Origin: Gonatopus flavifemur
Taxonomy: Eukaryota > Arthropoda > Insecta > Hymenoptera > Dryinidae
Assembly (NCBI GenBank): GCA_018340375.1
Contig: JAFFJZ010000001.1
Span: forward strand, 63,666,001 to 63,730,000
Direction: 5' to 3'
Length of the DNA stretch: 64,000 nt
A program made the position numbers and the translations under genes. The notes beneath the pieces were generated by a model. The model searched no databases and was not told the DNA's origin. It saw nothing but the letters and a program-made list of their open reading frames with translations. Shown piece by piece: positions 1 through 11,291 of this stretch. Position 1 is the stretch's first letter; each line of letters begins with the position of its first letter.

Positions 1-289
1 TGATTGTCGAAATAATGGACAGAGTCAACGAATTATCAAAATCCAGTATACGAATTCTTCTTGAATTTGTGCTCCGTCCCAAAGTGACACACTAGTCAAC
101 GAAAATTTGGATCACTAATTTTTTCCGTGCAGGGGACCAAGGAAATTGGTCAAAAGATCTACTTGAACGATTGTTATGGTATCTCAAAGTGTTCTTTTTG
201 AACGCGTTGTTTTCTGCGTTTGTTTAGCTCACCCGGAAGAAAAATATATACCGATTGAAGACTACAGTGGCAAGACACTCATGAAATAG
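1..289 (+). CDS. 3' end of an unidentified multi-exon gene (partial)
   Basis: Three exons fit together in frame: 1-83 (donor AAA|gtgaca, phase 0), 133-178 (acceptor ttccgtgcag, donor ATG|gtatct, phase 1) and 228-289 (acceptor tgtttag), ending in TAG at 287-289. The last 62 residues include IVEIMDRVNELSKSS, then GTKEIGQKIYLNDCY, and end PIEDYSGKTLMK. Every phase matches, each intron has a pyrimidine-rich acceptor, and an AATAAA follows four bases after the stop, so this looks like a real gene end. The rest of the gene lies left of the window. I do not recognise the family: the tail is mixed acidic/basic with a single cysteine and no membrane segment. Exon boundaries are seen in sequence; function is unknown. 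Confidence 0.55.
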
Positions 290-292
290 CCC

Positions 293-298
293 AATAAA
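293..298 (+). terminator. Polyadenylation signal AATAAA of the leftmost gene
   Basis: AATAAA begins four bases after the TAG stop of the leftmost gene, implying a very short 3' UTR. Confidence 0.5.
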
Positions 299-299
299 T

Positions 300-3200
300 C
301 TGCTACAATTTATTATCTCAGTTGTGAAAAAGTTGTTTGTATACTTCAAATATATGTATAAAAAAATATATCTCAAAATTCAATGAGTTGATTTCTTTTT
401 TTGCCTTCTGAAAAAAAAATGCTGTTTCAGAACCTTCTAATTCGGAACACATCCTTTCGTTAGACTGTTAATTCCTATTGCGGGAGATACAGTTAAAATC
501 CAAAGAAATGGGCCGTAGCAAACATCAAGTGGGTTGAGATTTGGAAATTGAATCCTTTCGTATCCGCAGTAATTTCTCATTGAAATTATACGGAAGTGAT
601 GAACGTGAATCGTAAAATCCTTCAGTTCGAAAGGAAGAAAAGTTTCAGAGTATATTCAGAATGTTCCCGATTTTTCAATAGCATTCTTATAATTTGATCA
701 TAAAAGTTCCTTCGAAAATGAATTGTATAAAATACAAGAAAGATTCGAGGCAGCATTATTTACAGAACTCGTCACATTTTTGAATTTCAAATAATGAATT
801 AAAATCCTATTCGTCAGAAATATAAGAAACAATATATTTCAATCTGTACCTTCTGACTCAAGGATTTTCGTCCTGATCTCTTCGAAATATGATTGGAACA
901 AAAAAAAATCCAGAATTGCAACGTATTTCTTCATCAGCGTTCGAAGGTGTCGATGATGAAAACGATCTCATTCTAAATGGTCCGGTCAAACAACGTAACG
1001 CCCGTATTACGTATGCGCGTGGTACATGTGCATAGTAGGTTTATATCTCTGTATTTAAGCGCTTGTACACGCTTCAAGAGCATCTCATCGTAACATCGTG
1101 GAGAGAATATTTCGTAACGTAATAATTAGACAAGACTAGCTGTATGGAGAAAGCATCCGCTCAATACGCTCTGTTAATTAAGCTGGATTGTTAATTATTC
1201 ATACAGTAGGCCACTACGTGATCATTTTTTCCCTTCGGAAAATAAATCAATTCACGTACCTATCCATTTTCCCACCTACAAAATATATCAAACGATTCTG
1301 ATTCCAATGAAGTAAGATTCCAGTTATCGGATACGACTTATGTGAATTCCATTCCTTTTCCCATAAACTCATATTTCTCCAAAGTATATTATATTCTAAA
1401 GCATTACAAATAAAAGAATGATTACAGCACGGTGAATATTAGCCTCTTGTCCCGTGACATTACGTGACTTGATAATCTCATTCATTCTTGGAGAATAATA
1501 AAAATTGATCGAAGGATCATCTATCCAATCTTGATATAACAAGATAATAATTACCTCGCTGAAAAGATTCGACCGTTTATGGAAAATGCCTCTCTTGCTC
1601 TCCTATTGATGCAACGTAGCGATGTCTGAACGATACAAATTACGCTCGCTCCCAGTTATTCAGACGAATCTCTTACGCTCTTTCACAAATCGTTTGTTAC
1701 GATGAAGGTGAAAACACACTACACAGGTTATACAGAAACCACATCGTGTAGGCATATCCTTGAGGCCGTTACAACGCATTGCGCGATTACGAACATTTGT
1801 ATTGTCTTCTTTCCGCTTCTCCCATCATCATGTTCGATCATGTTAACGTCAGTTAGTATATCGAAAAATTATTCTCAATAAATTCTAGGGATAATGGCAC
1901 GTACTCGAGAATTGAAATAGATTGTCTCTTATACTTGAATAGGTATGTTGGATTTATCGATAAAGAACAAAAAGGGTGAATATATCAGTCCAATAGGTAT
2001 TTTGGATTCTCAATATAAATTTCAATCCCAATGCAGTTTCTCAATTTCTACAATAATAATCTTTACATCCTGCTTTGAGAAATCAACGTGCTCAACTTGT
2101 ATCGAATATTGTTCAAGAGTTGTTTTTTCTTCGTACACTTTTATGGAATATGTGGTCATTGGGCAGCAAAACCACATATTATACATGATTCAATTTTGAA
2201 TTATAATGAAATATTGAATTTCATTTCTATGCTTGGTCAAAATGAAAAAAATTTGACTATGAAAATCATAAATTGAAGGTTAATCATTTTTCACTTACTA
2301 TGGGACTCTGACTACTGCATATGGTTTTAGTATGGAAATGTCTGAATCAAAATTCTTGGGGAATTTTGGGCAGCGTAGCAAGGTCGTATATGGATTCAAG
2401 TTGGGCAACTTAATATTTTCGGGAAAAAAGGACACATTGGTGATTCAACCAGGTATACCCAGGTTCCACGTGGGTTGTATACAGGTATGCTTAGATTGGG
2501 ATTTTCAGGAGAATGCGGGAATGTAGATTTCTATGCTTTGGCCAGATTTTCATCAACCTGGCCAAACAAACCCATTGATTCTCGCCAAATCTCAATAAAT
2601 CTTGTACAATGTTCTGACCAAATTCTATAAAATTTAATTCCGTCAGATTCAATGGATTTTTTCAACCTATGCACAAGGGAAAAATGTAGTAACGCAGAAA
2701 TGGTTGATCCCACATGGACTGACCCGATCAGGCCCCTGGGAGCCTAAAGCTGGGCAATTCTAAGTTTGGATACCTAACATAAGCCCACACAGGGTCTATA
2801 TCCATCTCACGTCATGACTTGTCATAATTTAATTGACCTTGCTTTTTCAATAGCGTCGATCCGTGAGGATATTTGTGTGGGATTTGAATGATTACGTGCG
2901 AACGTTGTCACAACCGCGCGTGTAGGTAAAATCGTCTACATCACTCTATCTGCCCGCTGGTGGAATTGTCCATTTGCAGATGTGAAAGGATATTTTTCAT
3001 GGATTCGCACTCGATACCATTGAACGAAAAACGTGATATCACACAAATTTTCAATCAAAAGGAGTAATCGCGAAGAACGGTCATGGTTGATCGTAAGGAT
3101 CTTATTCTATCTCACAGATGGAATTTCTCACAGGAGAAGTGCGCATTTGATTTTAATTGAGCATCATAATATAACGATAGTGCCGCGCACATTGCGAGAA

Positions 3201-4163
3201 AGAGATCGGTTTAGAATTATTATTGATGATTGGTAGCTCGGTATACTGGGATTACAAATCGATTTTTACGAGGCAAGAAACACCTTCTCAACCTGGAATC
3301 AATAAATATAGGAGGATGGCGAGAGTGTTCGATTGATCAGCTTCTGGATCATGATCGATTTCAAATACTTTCTCATTACACATATAAGAAGATCCATCTA
3401 TTAAACTTTAACCTTATGCCGATATTATTCGAAGCATGAAAATACTTATCAAGATTCTTATATAATTGAATAGTTCTTACAGTGTTGTAAATGCATTTAT
3501 ACATATGAGTTCATCAAGAGGTGAGAGGAGACGATAAATATATCAAGGCACAATTTTCACGTCGAAGATTCTTCATTCTAATTCAGGTTTTTAAGTGACA
3601 TATATGTTGGGATACATTCAGAGACCTGGTTGATCTCGTAAATGGATGACTTTGATATTATCGTTGGTTACCGGAATGATCGATCGATCAAAATGTATAA
3701 TCTCTTCAAATTGTTATAATTTGATGACGAAAGTCTTGGAATCGTTTAAAATCCCTCTGACGGTTTTGATAATAATAATTTATGTGGAATAAATCATATG
3801 TATGCGGATAACGTTGAGGTTGAAAAGTTGATTTCCAGCTAGCTCTTCAAGAAATTACATCCCGAATGGAAAGATGAGATTTATATCGGAAATTTGTAGA
3901 CCTCTTTTCTTAGAGGTGTGTTGAGTGCCCATTTCTTTTATAATTTTTTTTTTTCATTCGCTTACATTCATGTTTCCATATTACTATCAGTTTTGGAAAA
4001 AAAATAATAAGTTACGGTCGTTTGGAAGAATAGAAACATTCCCACCCTGAAAGTTTTCAGACCTGTATGTGAGACTGTGGTTTTTCCTCGCTTCATTGGT
4101 GAATTCCATCCCCTGATCGTGAGGGAATTGCTTTTTCTTCAAAAACAGGGCATTTTCCTTCAT
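300..4163. other. Intergenic stretch without a supported gene
   Basis: AT-rich sequence with only short, non-conserved ORFs. A TATA-like TATTTAA at 1052-1058 is followed about 25 bases later by CATCTCATCG, so a plus-strand promoter or 5' non-coding exon is possible, but I cannot tie it to a gene. Around 2430-2780 there are GGGCC/CCAGG-rich palindromic words that look like remnants of TIR elements. Confidence 0.35.
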
Positions 4164-4734
4164 TACACCGAGAAAAATAATTGCTGATACCAAAAAAATG
4201 TATTCTTGAATGCAGCTGATATGGTGTGGAGCCAAGAGAAATTTTCTTGAATTAAGAGAATATTTTCTCAATTAAAGAAATCTACGCTTGGTTCCAGGAA
4301 AATTTGTGACCGAACAACGGGTTTTGAATAAATCGTTGCTCTGCAAAATCTGTTTGATTTATTTAATAACGGTCGCCACTCAATTTTATTAAAATTGAGA
4401 AAATAATATTACTTTATGATTGCTCTAATCTAATCAATTGGTAATGCTTTAAACAGTTTATAATATCTTCGCGGGTGGAGTCACGAACAAAACGATTTCA
4501 TTTGAAACATGAAATCTAATTGTGATTCCAACTGTCACATTTATCGATGACCCTCTTTCACTCGAAAAATGACAACCGAAAGTAATCTTAACTGTCAGTT
4601 TCATTATTGGGAACTTTTACTAGGAACTTCATATAATTGTGATTTTGATCGTTTGATGCTCCATCAACGAAGTTCGTCAGATTCCTCAACTGTCATCTTT
4701 ACTTGAAAGTAGGGGTGTGCGAACCTTAAATTTT

Positions 4735-5000
4735 TCACTCGAACCGAACTCGAACCGAACTTCAAATATATGTTCGAAATCGAACCGAACCCGAACCAAA
4801 CTTTGAAAAGTCGAACCGAACTCCAACCGAACTTCAAATATATGTTCGAAGTCGAACCGAACTCGAACTGAACTTTGAGAAGTTGAACCGAACTTCAAAT
4901 TTATTTTTAAACTCAAACCGAACTTTGAAAAGTCAAACCGAACTTCAAATATATTCCTCAAGTCAAACCGAAATTTCAAAAGCCGAAAGAAACTTTGAAA
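4735..5000. repeat. Left subterminal GAACCGAAC repeat cluster of the hAT element
   Basis: About ten degenerate copies of TCGAACCGAACTTCAAATA-like units. The recurring core CGAACCGAAC is the same word as in the right-end cluster, consistent with subterminal transposase-binding repeats. Confidence 0.7.
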
Positions 5001-5553
5001 TTTTGAACTCACTTCCAACTTTAAAAAATCTCATGAAAAAATCAAAACTGAAAAAATACAAATGAATATGAATATGAATGAAAACTCAATTTTATACATT
5101 TATGAAAGTAGAATCCATCATCAATTTTCCGAAATGACTTTTAATATGCAGCCTGTTCCAGCCAGTATCAAAGCAGCCTACCTTAATGATGGTACAAAAA
5201 GTATGTGAAGAATTCTAAGAATGTTTATAAAACGTTTGGATATTTCAGAAACCTTAAGAGAATATTCTACGCACATTGGAGTTATTTAGGTAATAATAAA
5301 AACCTCAATTATTATTTGTCATTGATTAGAATTTTTTCAAATTGCACAGCGTTCTTGCATTTCTATTTCTGATACATCAGTTCAACTCTTTAACAGATGA
5401 GAAAAATTTATTCAGACAAAAATACCATATACTAAAGGAATATATTATTCATCAAAATACTGGTACTTATGAGATTGATTATTTATCACAATGAAATATT
5501 CAAATGAGAGAATAATAATCAAAGAATATCAAATGTTATAAAAGATGCAAGGT

Positions 5554-5796
5554 TCATAAATTGTCATGTAAAAATGTCAGCTCTTGAACATGTTCTTTTG
5601 ATAAGGTTTCTCTCCTTATACTAACAACGTTTCCTGCTCCAGAGAATAATCGTTCACTGGCAACTTCTGTTGCAGGAATGGCGAGATATTTCTGAGCAAT
5701 TGGAGACAGTTTTATGAATACGTTCCTGTGATTAGCCCACCATTTATAAATGTGAACGTGTCTGTCTTCTCTATTCTCCTTTAAATAGTATCCGAG
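5554..5796 (-). pseudogene. hAT transposase, C-terminal dimerisation-domain exon
   Basis: An 81-codon minus-strand exon runs from an acceptor (cttattttttag) at 5797-5798 to TGA at 5554-5556 without interruption. It shows the hallmarks of the hAT C-terminal dimerisation region (Dimer_Tnp_hAT): YKWWANHRN, then LSPIAQKYLAIPAT, SERLFSGAGNVVS and the terminal ELTFLHDN. The W-W, LAIPAT and SERxFS positions are all kept. This end of hAT transposases mediates oligomerisation needed for transposition. Upstream exons with the catalytic core were not found within the element, so the gene is scored as broken even though this exon is intact. It lies inside the TSD-flanked hAT element. Confidence 0.8.
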
Positions 5797-6479
5797 CTAA
5801 AAAATAAGGGGAATTTTCAAATGTAGTCTCATAAGAGTTCATGAATTCATGTTAGATGAAATGAATTATCTGATTCACATAAAACCTCGATTAGGAATTC
5901 ATATCAGAAAAGGTTTAATGAAAAACTTCCCAATCTTATATTTAAATTATAAAACCAGAGCAAAAAAATTATCGAACAAAAAAAATATAGCAATGAACGT
6001 ACTTCATGAAATATGAAATCTTTCAGAAACGTTTTGTGAGGTTTTTGAAACGTCGCATGTATGTTTTTAAAACATGAAAAAGTCCAAGTTTGTTCTATTA
6101 ACGTTTTCACGAAACGTTATTGATACATGTTCAATTAGTTTTCCTAAATCATCGAATTGCTATATTTCTGTAAATATCTCCATTTGAAATATATAATAAA
6201 TCAATTATATTGAAGTAAAATCATATTGTGTGCAACAAATTACATGTATAAGCTTATGAAGTGCTAGATTCAGTGGAAAATAGTTCGACTCTAAAGTACA
6301 TTGTAATATCGTCGCTTTACTCTTCTCAATACATGTATTTTCATTGTTTTTCATGTTTCCCAATGAGAATTATTTAACTGTTTACAAAACAATGTGGTTT
6401 TACTATTGCGTGGATAATTAATCATGTATCAAACTTTGAAAAGCAATGATTTGTAGGTTAGCGTAGGTTAGTTACGAAA

Positions 6480-6620
6480 TGACGAGTCTTCATGAATCAT
6501 ATGTATGTTTTGGCAATGTACGTTTTAGAAATGTTTCGAAAACGTAGTTGTTATAATGAAAGGTCGCGAAACAGGAGAAACGTTTTTAAAATATTTCGAG
6601 AGCTTACGGTGCTGTCTGGG
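6480..6620. repeat. Right end of a CCCAGACAGCAC-type TIR element nested in the hAT
   Basis: The end GGTGCTGTCTGGG (6608-6620) matches the inverse of the left terminus CCCAGACAGCAC at 57828. The preceding sequence is rich in AACGTTTTC/GAAACGTTT words, as in the 57.8-58.3 kb element; similar words occur at 6010-6120. The matching left terminus was not located. Confidence 0.4.
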
Positions 6621-6854
6621 ATATTGGTCTCTAGAAAGCGGAAAGATTTGAGAGCTACACTAGCACTATCTCTGGTAGGTACCGTGTACTATATTACATA
6701 GAAAACAATATATATACATACTGTTTTGGGATAGTACCTATGTAACTTTCATAGAGGCGCTAGTTGAAAACACGGGAGATGAACAAAGATGAAGATGAAT
6801 TCCAATTCAAACTGACAAATGAACAACTCGACCCAAATTTTTTTAATGAATGCA

Positions 6855-7075
6855 GTTCGAAATTCGAACCGAACCGAACTTTTTCCGCTATTTGAGTTCG
6901 AAACTCGAACCGAACCGAACTTTTTTTACTGATTGAGTTCGTAATTCGAACCGAACCGAACTTCTTCTGCTATCTGAGTTCGAAACTCGAACCGAACCGA
7001 ACTTTTTTTCTTGATCGAGTTCGAAGTTCGAACCGAACCGAACAGTAGGAGTTCGGTTCGGTTCGAGATTCGAAC
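6855..7075. repeat. Right subterminal GAACCGAACC tandem repeats of the hAT element
   Basis: Four tandem units of about 55 bases, each containing TTCGAACCGAACCGAAC followed by a T-run and GAGTTCGAAA. They face the left cluster across the element and sit directly inside the right TIR. Confidence 0.7.
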
Positions 7076-7648
7076 GGTTCGCACACCCTTACTTGAAAGT
7101 AATAGAATGAAGATTTTCACCGTCAGATTCTTCAACTGACAAATTTTACTCGAAAGTAAAATAACGAAGATTTTCACCGTCAGATTCTTCAACTGACAAG
7201 GAAGGATTATTCAATTACAACCCCATATATTGATATATATCTGTGTGCTTTATTCAAGCTTTCGTGCCTGCGCATTAATCTGCCCTCTTCGAGCTCTGGA
7301 ACGCCAGTGCCCTCGTCGATGCCTCACCTCTATTTATATGGCTATCTCCCCACTCTCATCTTACATTTTATATTCTCCTTACATATTTACAAAATTTATT
7401 AACTCAACTTATTAACAAAAAATATTTATTAACTTCCTTAGTACTACTCTCTGAGGAATATGATTACAAAATAAATATCAAAATTATTATTTTTCTATTT
7501 GAACATATATTTTAATGCGCGTTACTTCCGTCATGCAGAGGGTACGGTCACAAATTTGCTTGTATCAAGAGAAAATATTTTTTGAAAAATGAATTTCTTG
7601 GAACAAGAAAATATATTGTTGATGATAGTAATTATTTCTCTCAGTGTA

Positions 7649-10029
7649 GAATAAACTATCATATTTTTTGATTGTGGGTCCTTCAAAAAGTTAGGGAAAA
7701 CGCTACCAAATTTGGATAAAAAGTTCCCTATTTATGACGGAACCTTGTTGCCACGAAATATTTGGAGAAAATCACGGAAAAATTCTTACAGCGTAACATT
7801 CAAGTTATGGTACACACTAAAAGTTTCGAGAATAGAACGGAAATATTTAAATCTTCTTTCATCATCTCATGATAGATATTATATCAAGAACTGAAAATTT
7901 TCTTCTGCTTTTCGCATTCATCCTTGACAACCCTACCCGATTCGCAAAAATCAATACGATCTTTATATTCATTTTATCGTAATTTAATATACGAGACAAT
8001 AAATTTCGAATGTGATTGTTTGCTAATAAATTGTATTCTTCTATCGATTTTAAAATATTTTCATAAGGGTTAGATCCGACCCCACCTCCTTTTACTATCG
8101 TCCTGAGCTTGTGGTCGGTTGTAACATTCGAACAGCCACCATAATTATTTCTGTTCTGAACCTCAATTACATTTATGTGGAACGAACGCATCTACATTTG
8201 GTAACCAAATGTATGTGCTATTTGAAACACTATCTAGTTTTTATCTAAATGCAGTGATAAAATTTTTACAAAAGAGTGAAGTCAAAATGCTACAATCGTA
8301 CCCAGTCTACCCCATATCATGGAGTAACTACAGGTTGGTTCATGCGATATTTGTAATTATCTTCTGCATCAAGGTCAACTAAATTGCACGCGCATAGTCA
8401 TATTAATGAGTTCTGATGTAAAGTGCGAGGATGTGTATTGTTCGGAACAGATTGTTGAATCATTTGCCCCTCTAAATTTTTTTCCTCTGATTGTCTCTCC
8501 GCTAACTCCTCTTCTTTCAACGATTTATTGTGAACAATAAACATGAATAATGAATCAAACGTTCTATTTGATCCATATATTCTCATCTGCTATGTTATTG
8601 CCGTTTAGAAAGAACAGGACAAATTTTTCATAACATACATGATATGTATGGAAATTGTGAAAGAAAACGCTTTGTGAAATATTGTTAATAGTCCTATCTT
8701 CTATCCAATAGGAACTGACAAATATTAGAATCCAATAAACTGTCCCTAATCCACAGAGAAAATTTTGTAATAAAAATTAATATATTTATATCGTAGCCGT
8801 GGGATATATTTTATTGTGGCGGAAAGAACCATGAGTATACGACAAATTACCACAACTGTCCTTGAATTTAATATGCGGAGTAATAAGAAGATGTAAAGTT
8901 ATAGTTCCTATCGTCATAATCGAGTATATCCCACGGGTACGATAATGTGTCTAATAATCTTGAATATAAACTTCTCTCCGTATGAAAATGAAGCGTTGAA
9001 ACGCAACGAGAGCGTAACGAAAACGCAAGCGAAGAGTCATCTAAGCGTAATTTAGGAGGGAATTGGAATATTTTCACGTTTCATTTGTTCCAATATCCAT
9101 TTCCTCCACTTCTGGGTCTTCACCAGGGGTATTCTCAAGAGTATTTGAAATCGTTCCCAAATAAATATCAACGTCTTAGAAAAACATTTAAAATATCTCA
9201 ACAAATATATCTTCAAGGTGTGTCATGAAGGTATCTTAAAGATAACTTCGAGCAATAAATAATAATGAATAATAAAGTGAATAATTCACATGATGAAACC
9301 AAAATAAATTTTCCTCTTACGATGTGAATTATTAAACAATATATTATGCAAAGTTATTATTCAAAGATTCAAAGCGACATGTATATAGTGGTTCTACATG
9401 GTAAATTCATCAATGTTCTGTTTTCCGCATATATCAAAACCCGCACATTTGACATTGGTAAATTATTTCACTGTTCTTCACAAATGAAATAGTGGAAGGA
9501 TATTGAGATATCGTAATCGTTAAATACATTTCGTATCTTTCTGGTCAACAAAGTAGGCATATCTCTACGATTGAAAGTCTTACGGACAAGTATGACAAAA
9601 CTAGTACATGAATGAAGTTCCAGTATTGATTTGGGATGTCTAAAGATTAGTGCGAATGAAGAATCTGTGATACGTAGAAATTCTGGCAATTTGAGTCCTA
9701 CCCACGCTGCCCCATTATCTCGAAAAAATATCTCAGAATATTACAGGGACGTTGTAATATTGCAGCAACATTTTCAGACGTCACAAAGGAATCCTGTACT
9801 GTACGGGTAATATCGCTTAATTCCTTGTTATCAATATTACACATGTCGAACAGCAAACATTACACACGTTGTGCACACGCAAAAAAATTACTTGTCATAT
9901 TTATCATAATTTGGAATTAAATTTGGAACAAGATCAATACTGGAGTATAATTTACTGCAATTGCCATAAAACTCACTCCCATTTAGTCGGAATTACAACA
10001 ATTTGATTCAAATGGTAACAGGAATTCAT
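7649..10029. other. Intergenic stretch; only dispersed repeats seen
   Basis: No ORF here shows splice-consistent or family-like features. A dispersed repeat (8758-8970) shared with 31559-31712 is the only recognisable structure. Confidence 0.4.
8758..8970. repeat. Dispersed repeat shared with 31559-31712
   Basis: Both copies read GAGAAAATTTTGTAATAA, then TTATATCG.AG.CGTGGGATA, ...CATAAGTATGCGA-like words, and GTCTAATAATCTT.AATATAA. The copy here has about 70 bases of extra sequence in its centre (8860-8930). Confidence 0.6.
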
Positions 10030-10256
10030 CCCAAGTAGCACAAGAACTTTTCGAACATTCTGCGTTCGTTCTGTGATCATGTTCAGAATGTACAAGTGAG
10101 ACTGTTTTGGATAAATCCGAAAAAAACGTTCTAAGAATTCGCATAGAACATACTTATCCGAACCAGTCCCACCTGTACATTCTGAGAATGATCATACAAC
10201 ATTCTCAGAACTTCCAAGAACCTTCTCAGCATTTCTAACTTGTTGTGCTAGTCGGG
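10030..10256. mobile_element. MITE with CCCAAGTAGCACAA termini
   Basis: The left end CCCAAGTAGCACAAGAAC is mirrored by GTTGTGCTAGTCGGG on the right. The interior consists of repeated dyad words around GAACATTCTGAGAATG. Confidence 0.6.
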
Positions 10257-10264
10257 AATTGCTC

Positions 10265-10582
10265 CCCAAGCAGCAACAGAATTTCAAAGTATATACAAAG
10301 TAGAAACGTTCGTAGAATGTACGGATGAGATACGAAGAACATATAATGAATGTTCATAGAATGTTCGAATGAGACTGTTTTAAATATACTTTGAACGTAC
10401 GCAGTACATTCGAAATCTACGATATACATTCAATCGACGTTCAATCAACGTGCTGTCGTATATTCGGTTACATACGTTCGATAAATATGCATAGCACCTA
10501 TAGAACGGTCTCATTCGAATGTGCATAGAACATATTTCGAATATTCGACGAACGTTCATAGTATATTCTGGTGCTGCTTGGG
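10265..10582. mobile_element. MITE with CCCAAGCAGCA termini, adjacent to the previous one
   Basis: CCCAAGCAGCA at 10265 is the exact inverse of TGCTGCTTGGG ending at 10582. The interior is again GAACGTTCGAATGAG-type repeats, so this is the same family as 10030-10256, eight bases away. Confidence 0.65.
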
Positions 10583-11291
10583 TCCTGTCCCAGAAATGAA
10601 TACATTTTCTTTCGTGCACTGAAAAAAAATGCAGCCCTCAAAACAATAATATTCAACTGCTATACCTGCTTGAGTATCCCTGCTTGAGACATTTGTCTGG
10701 GCGTCCCATTTACCATGCACGTACTAGATGGAACCCACGTGGGGGCAACTGGATAACACATTCCAGCCAATTTGACTTTAGTGCCCAAACATTTAGTAGG
10801 TTTATGTAGATTTTTCATGCGTCAACTGATCGTACAGTAACATTGATAGTCCATTAACAAGGCCAGAGAGATAAAAGGAAGCCCCAACGTTTCACTTTGT
10901 CACTCGGGATTATTTTATGGAAATAAATTCAAAAGCAACGTCCTTGACTCGAGATTACATGTCAAAATACATTGTTACCTTATACATAGTTGTGATTTTC
11001 CAAAAATAAACATGATTTCACATTTCTAATTACCAATTTGAACAAGATTCTAGCAACTCCGTGGGACGTCTGTATGGGCACAGGGTAGAAAGTGCGTTAC
11101 AAAACTAGCTAGAAACCCACCCAAGATCTGTGAAAACTAACTGGGCCCCATCTGATTCCTGATCATCATTTCAACCAAGGTATGGTGAAAATACAACAAA
11201 TCAACTCATATATTACTGAGATATTTGTGCTATGTGAGAAAGAGTGAATTTGACCATTTTTCTTCCTCAGTGCACGATTCGAAAGGAAAAT
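10583..11291. other. Upstream region of the SDR gene
   Basis: No coding sequence recognised. A pyrimidine-rich acceptor TTTTTCTTCCTCAG ends at 11270, 21 bases before the SDR start codon. The gene therefore probably has an upstream 5'-UTR exon whose position I could not determine. Confidence 0.35.

Larger units (their letters stand above)
4710..7091 (-). mobile_element. hAT-superfamily DNA transposon, 2.4 kb
   Basis: The termini are TAGGGGTGTGCGAACC on the left and its near-inverse GGTTCGCACACCCTTA on the right. They are flanked by a perfect 8-bp target-site duplication, CTTGAAAG (4702-4709 and 7092-7099), the hallmark of hAT insertion. Inside, on the minus strand, is a hAT dimerisation-domain exon (5554-5796). 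Both ends carry dense subterminal GAACCGAAC repeats, which in hAT elements commonly bind transposase. No N-terminal transposase part (BED zinc finger, RNase-H core) was found, so it is probably internally decayed. A foreign TIR end (GGTGCTGTCTGGG at 6608-6620) shows a nested insertion. Confidence 0.8.
4164..7648. mobile_element. Non-autonomous TIR element interrupted by a hAT insertion
   Basis: The left end at 4164 reads TACACCGAGAAAAATAATT and the inverse of the right end at 7648 reads TACACTGAGAGAAATAATT. Both arms continue with TTCTTG and AAGAGAAAATATTTT motifs (4190-4280 and 7565-7615), so they are halves of one foldback-type element. The 3.2 kb between them is mostly the hAT element at 4710-7091, so the hAT probably landed in this element. 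Confidence 0.55.

Noticed and set aside
4686..5065. ORFs rich in FDLRNIFEVRF or NRTSN repeats
   Set aside because: They translate the GAACCGAAC subterminal repeats of the hAT element.
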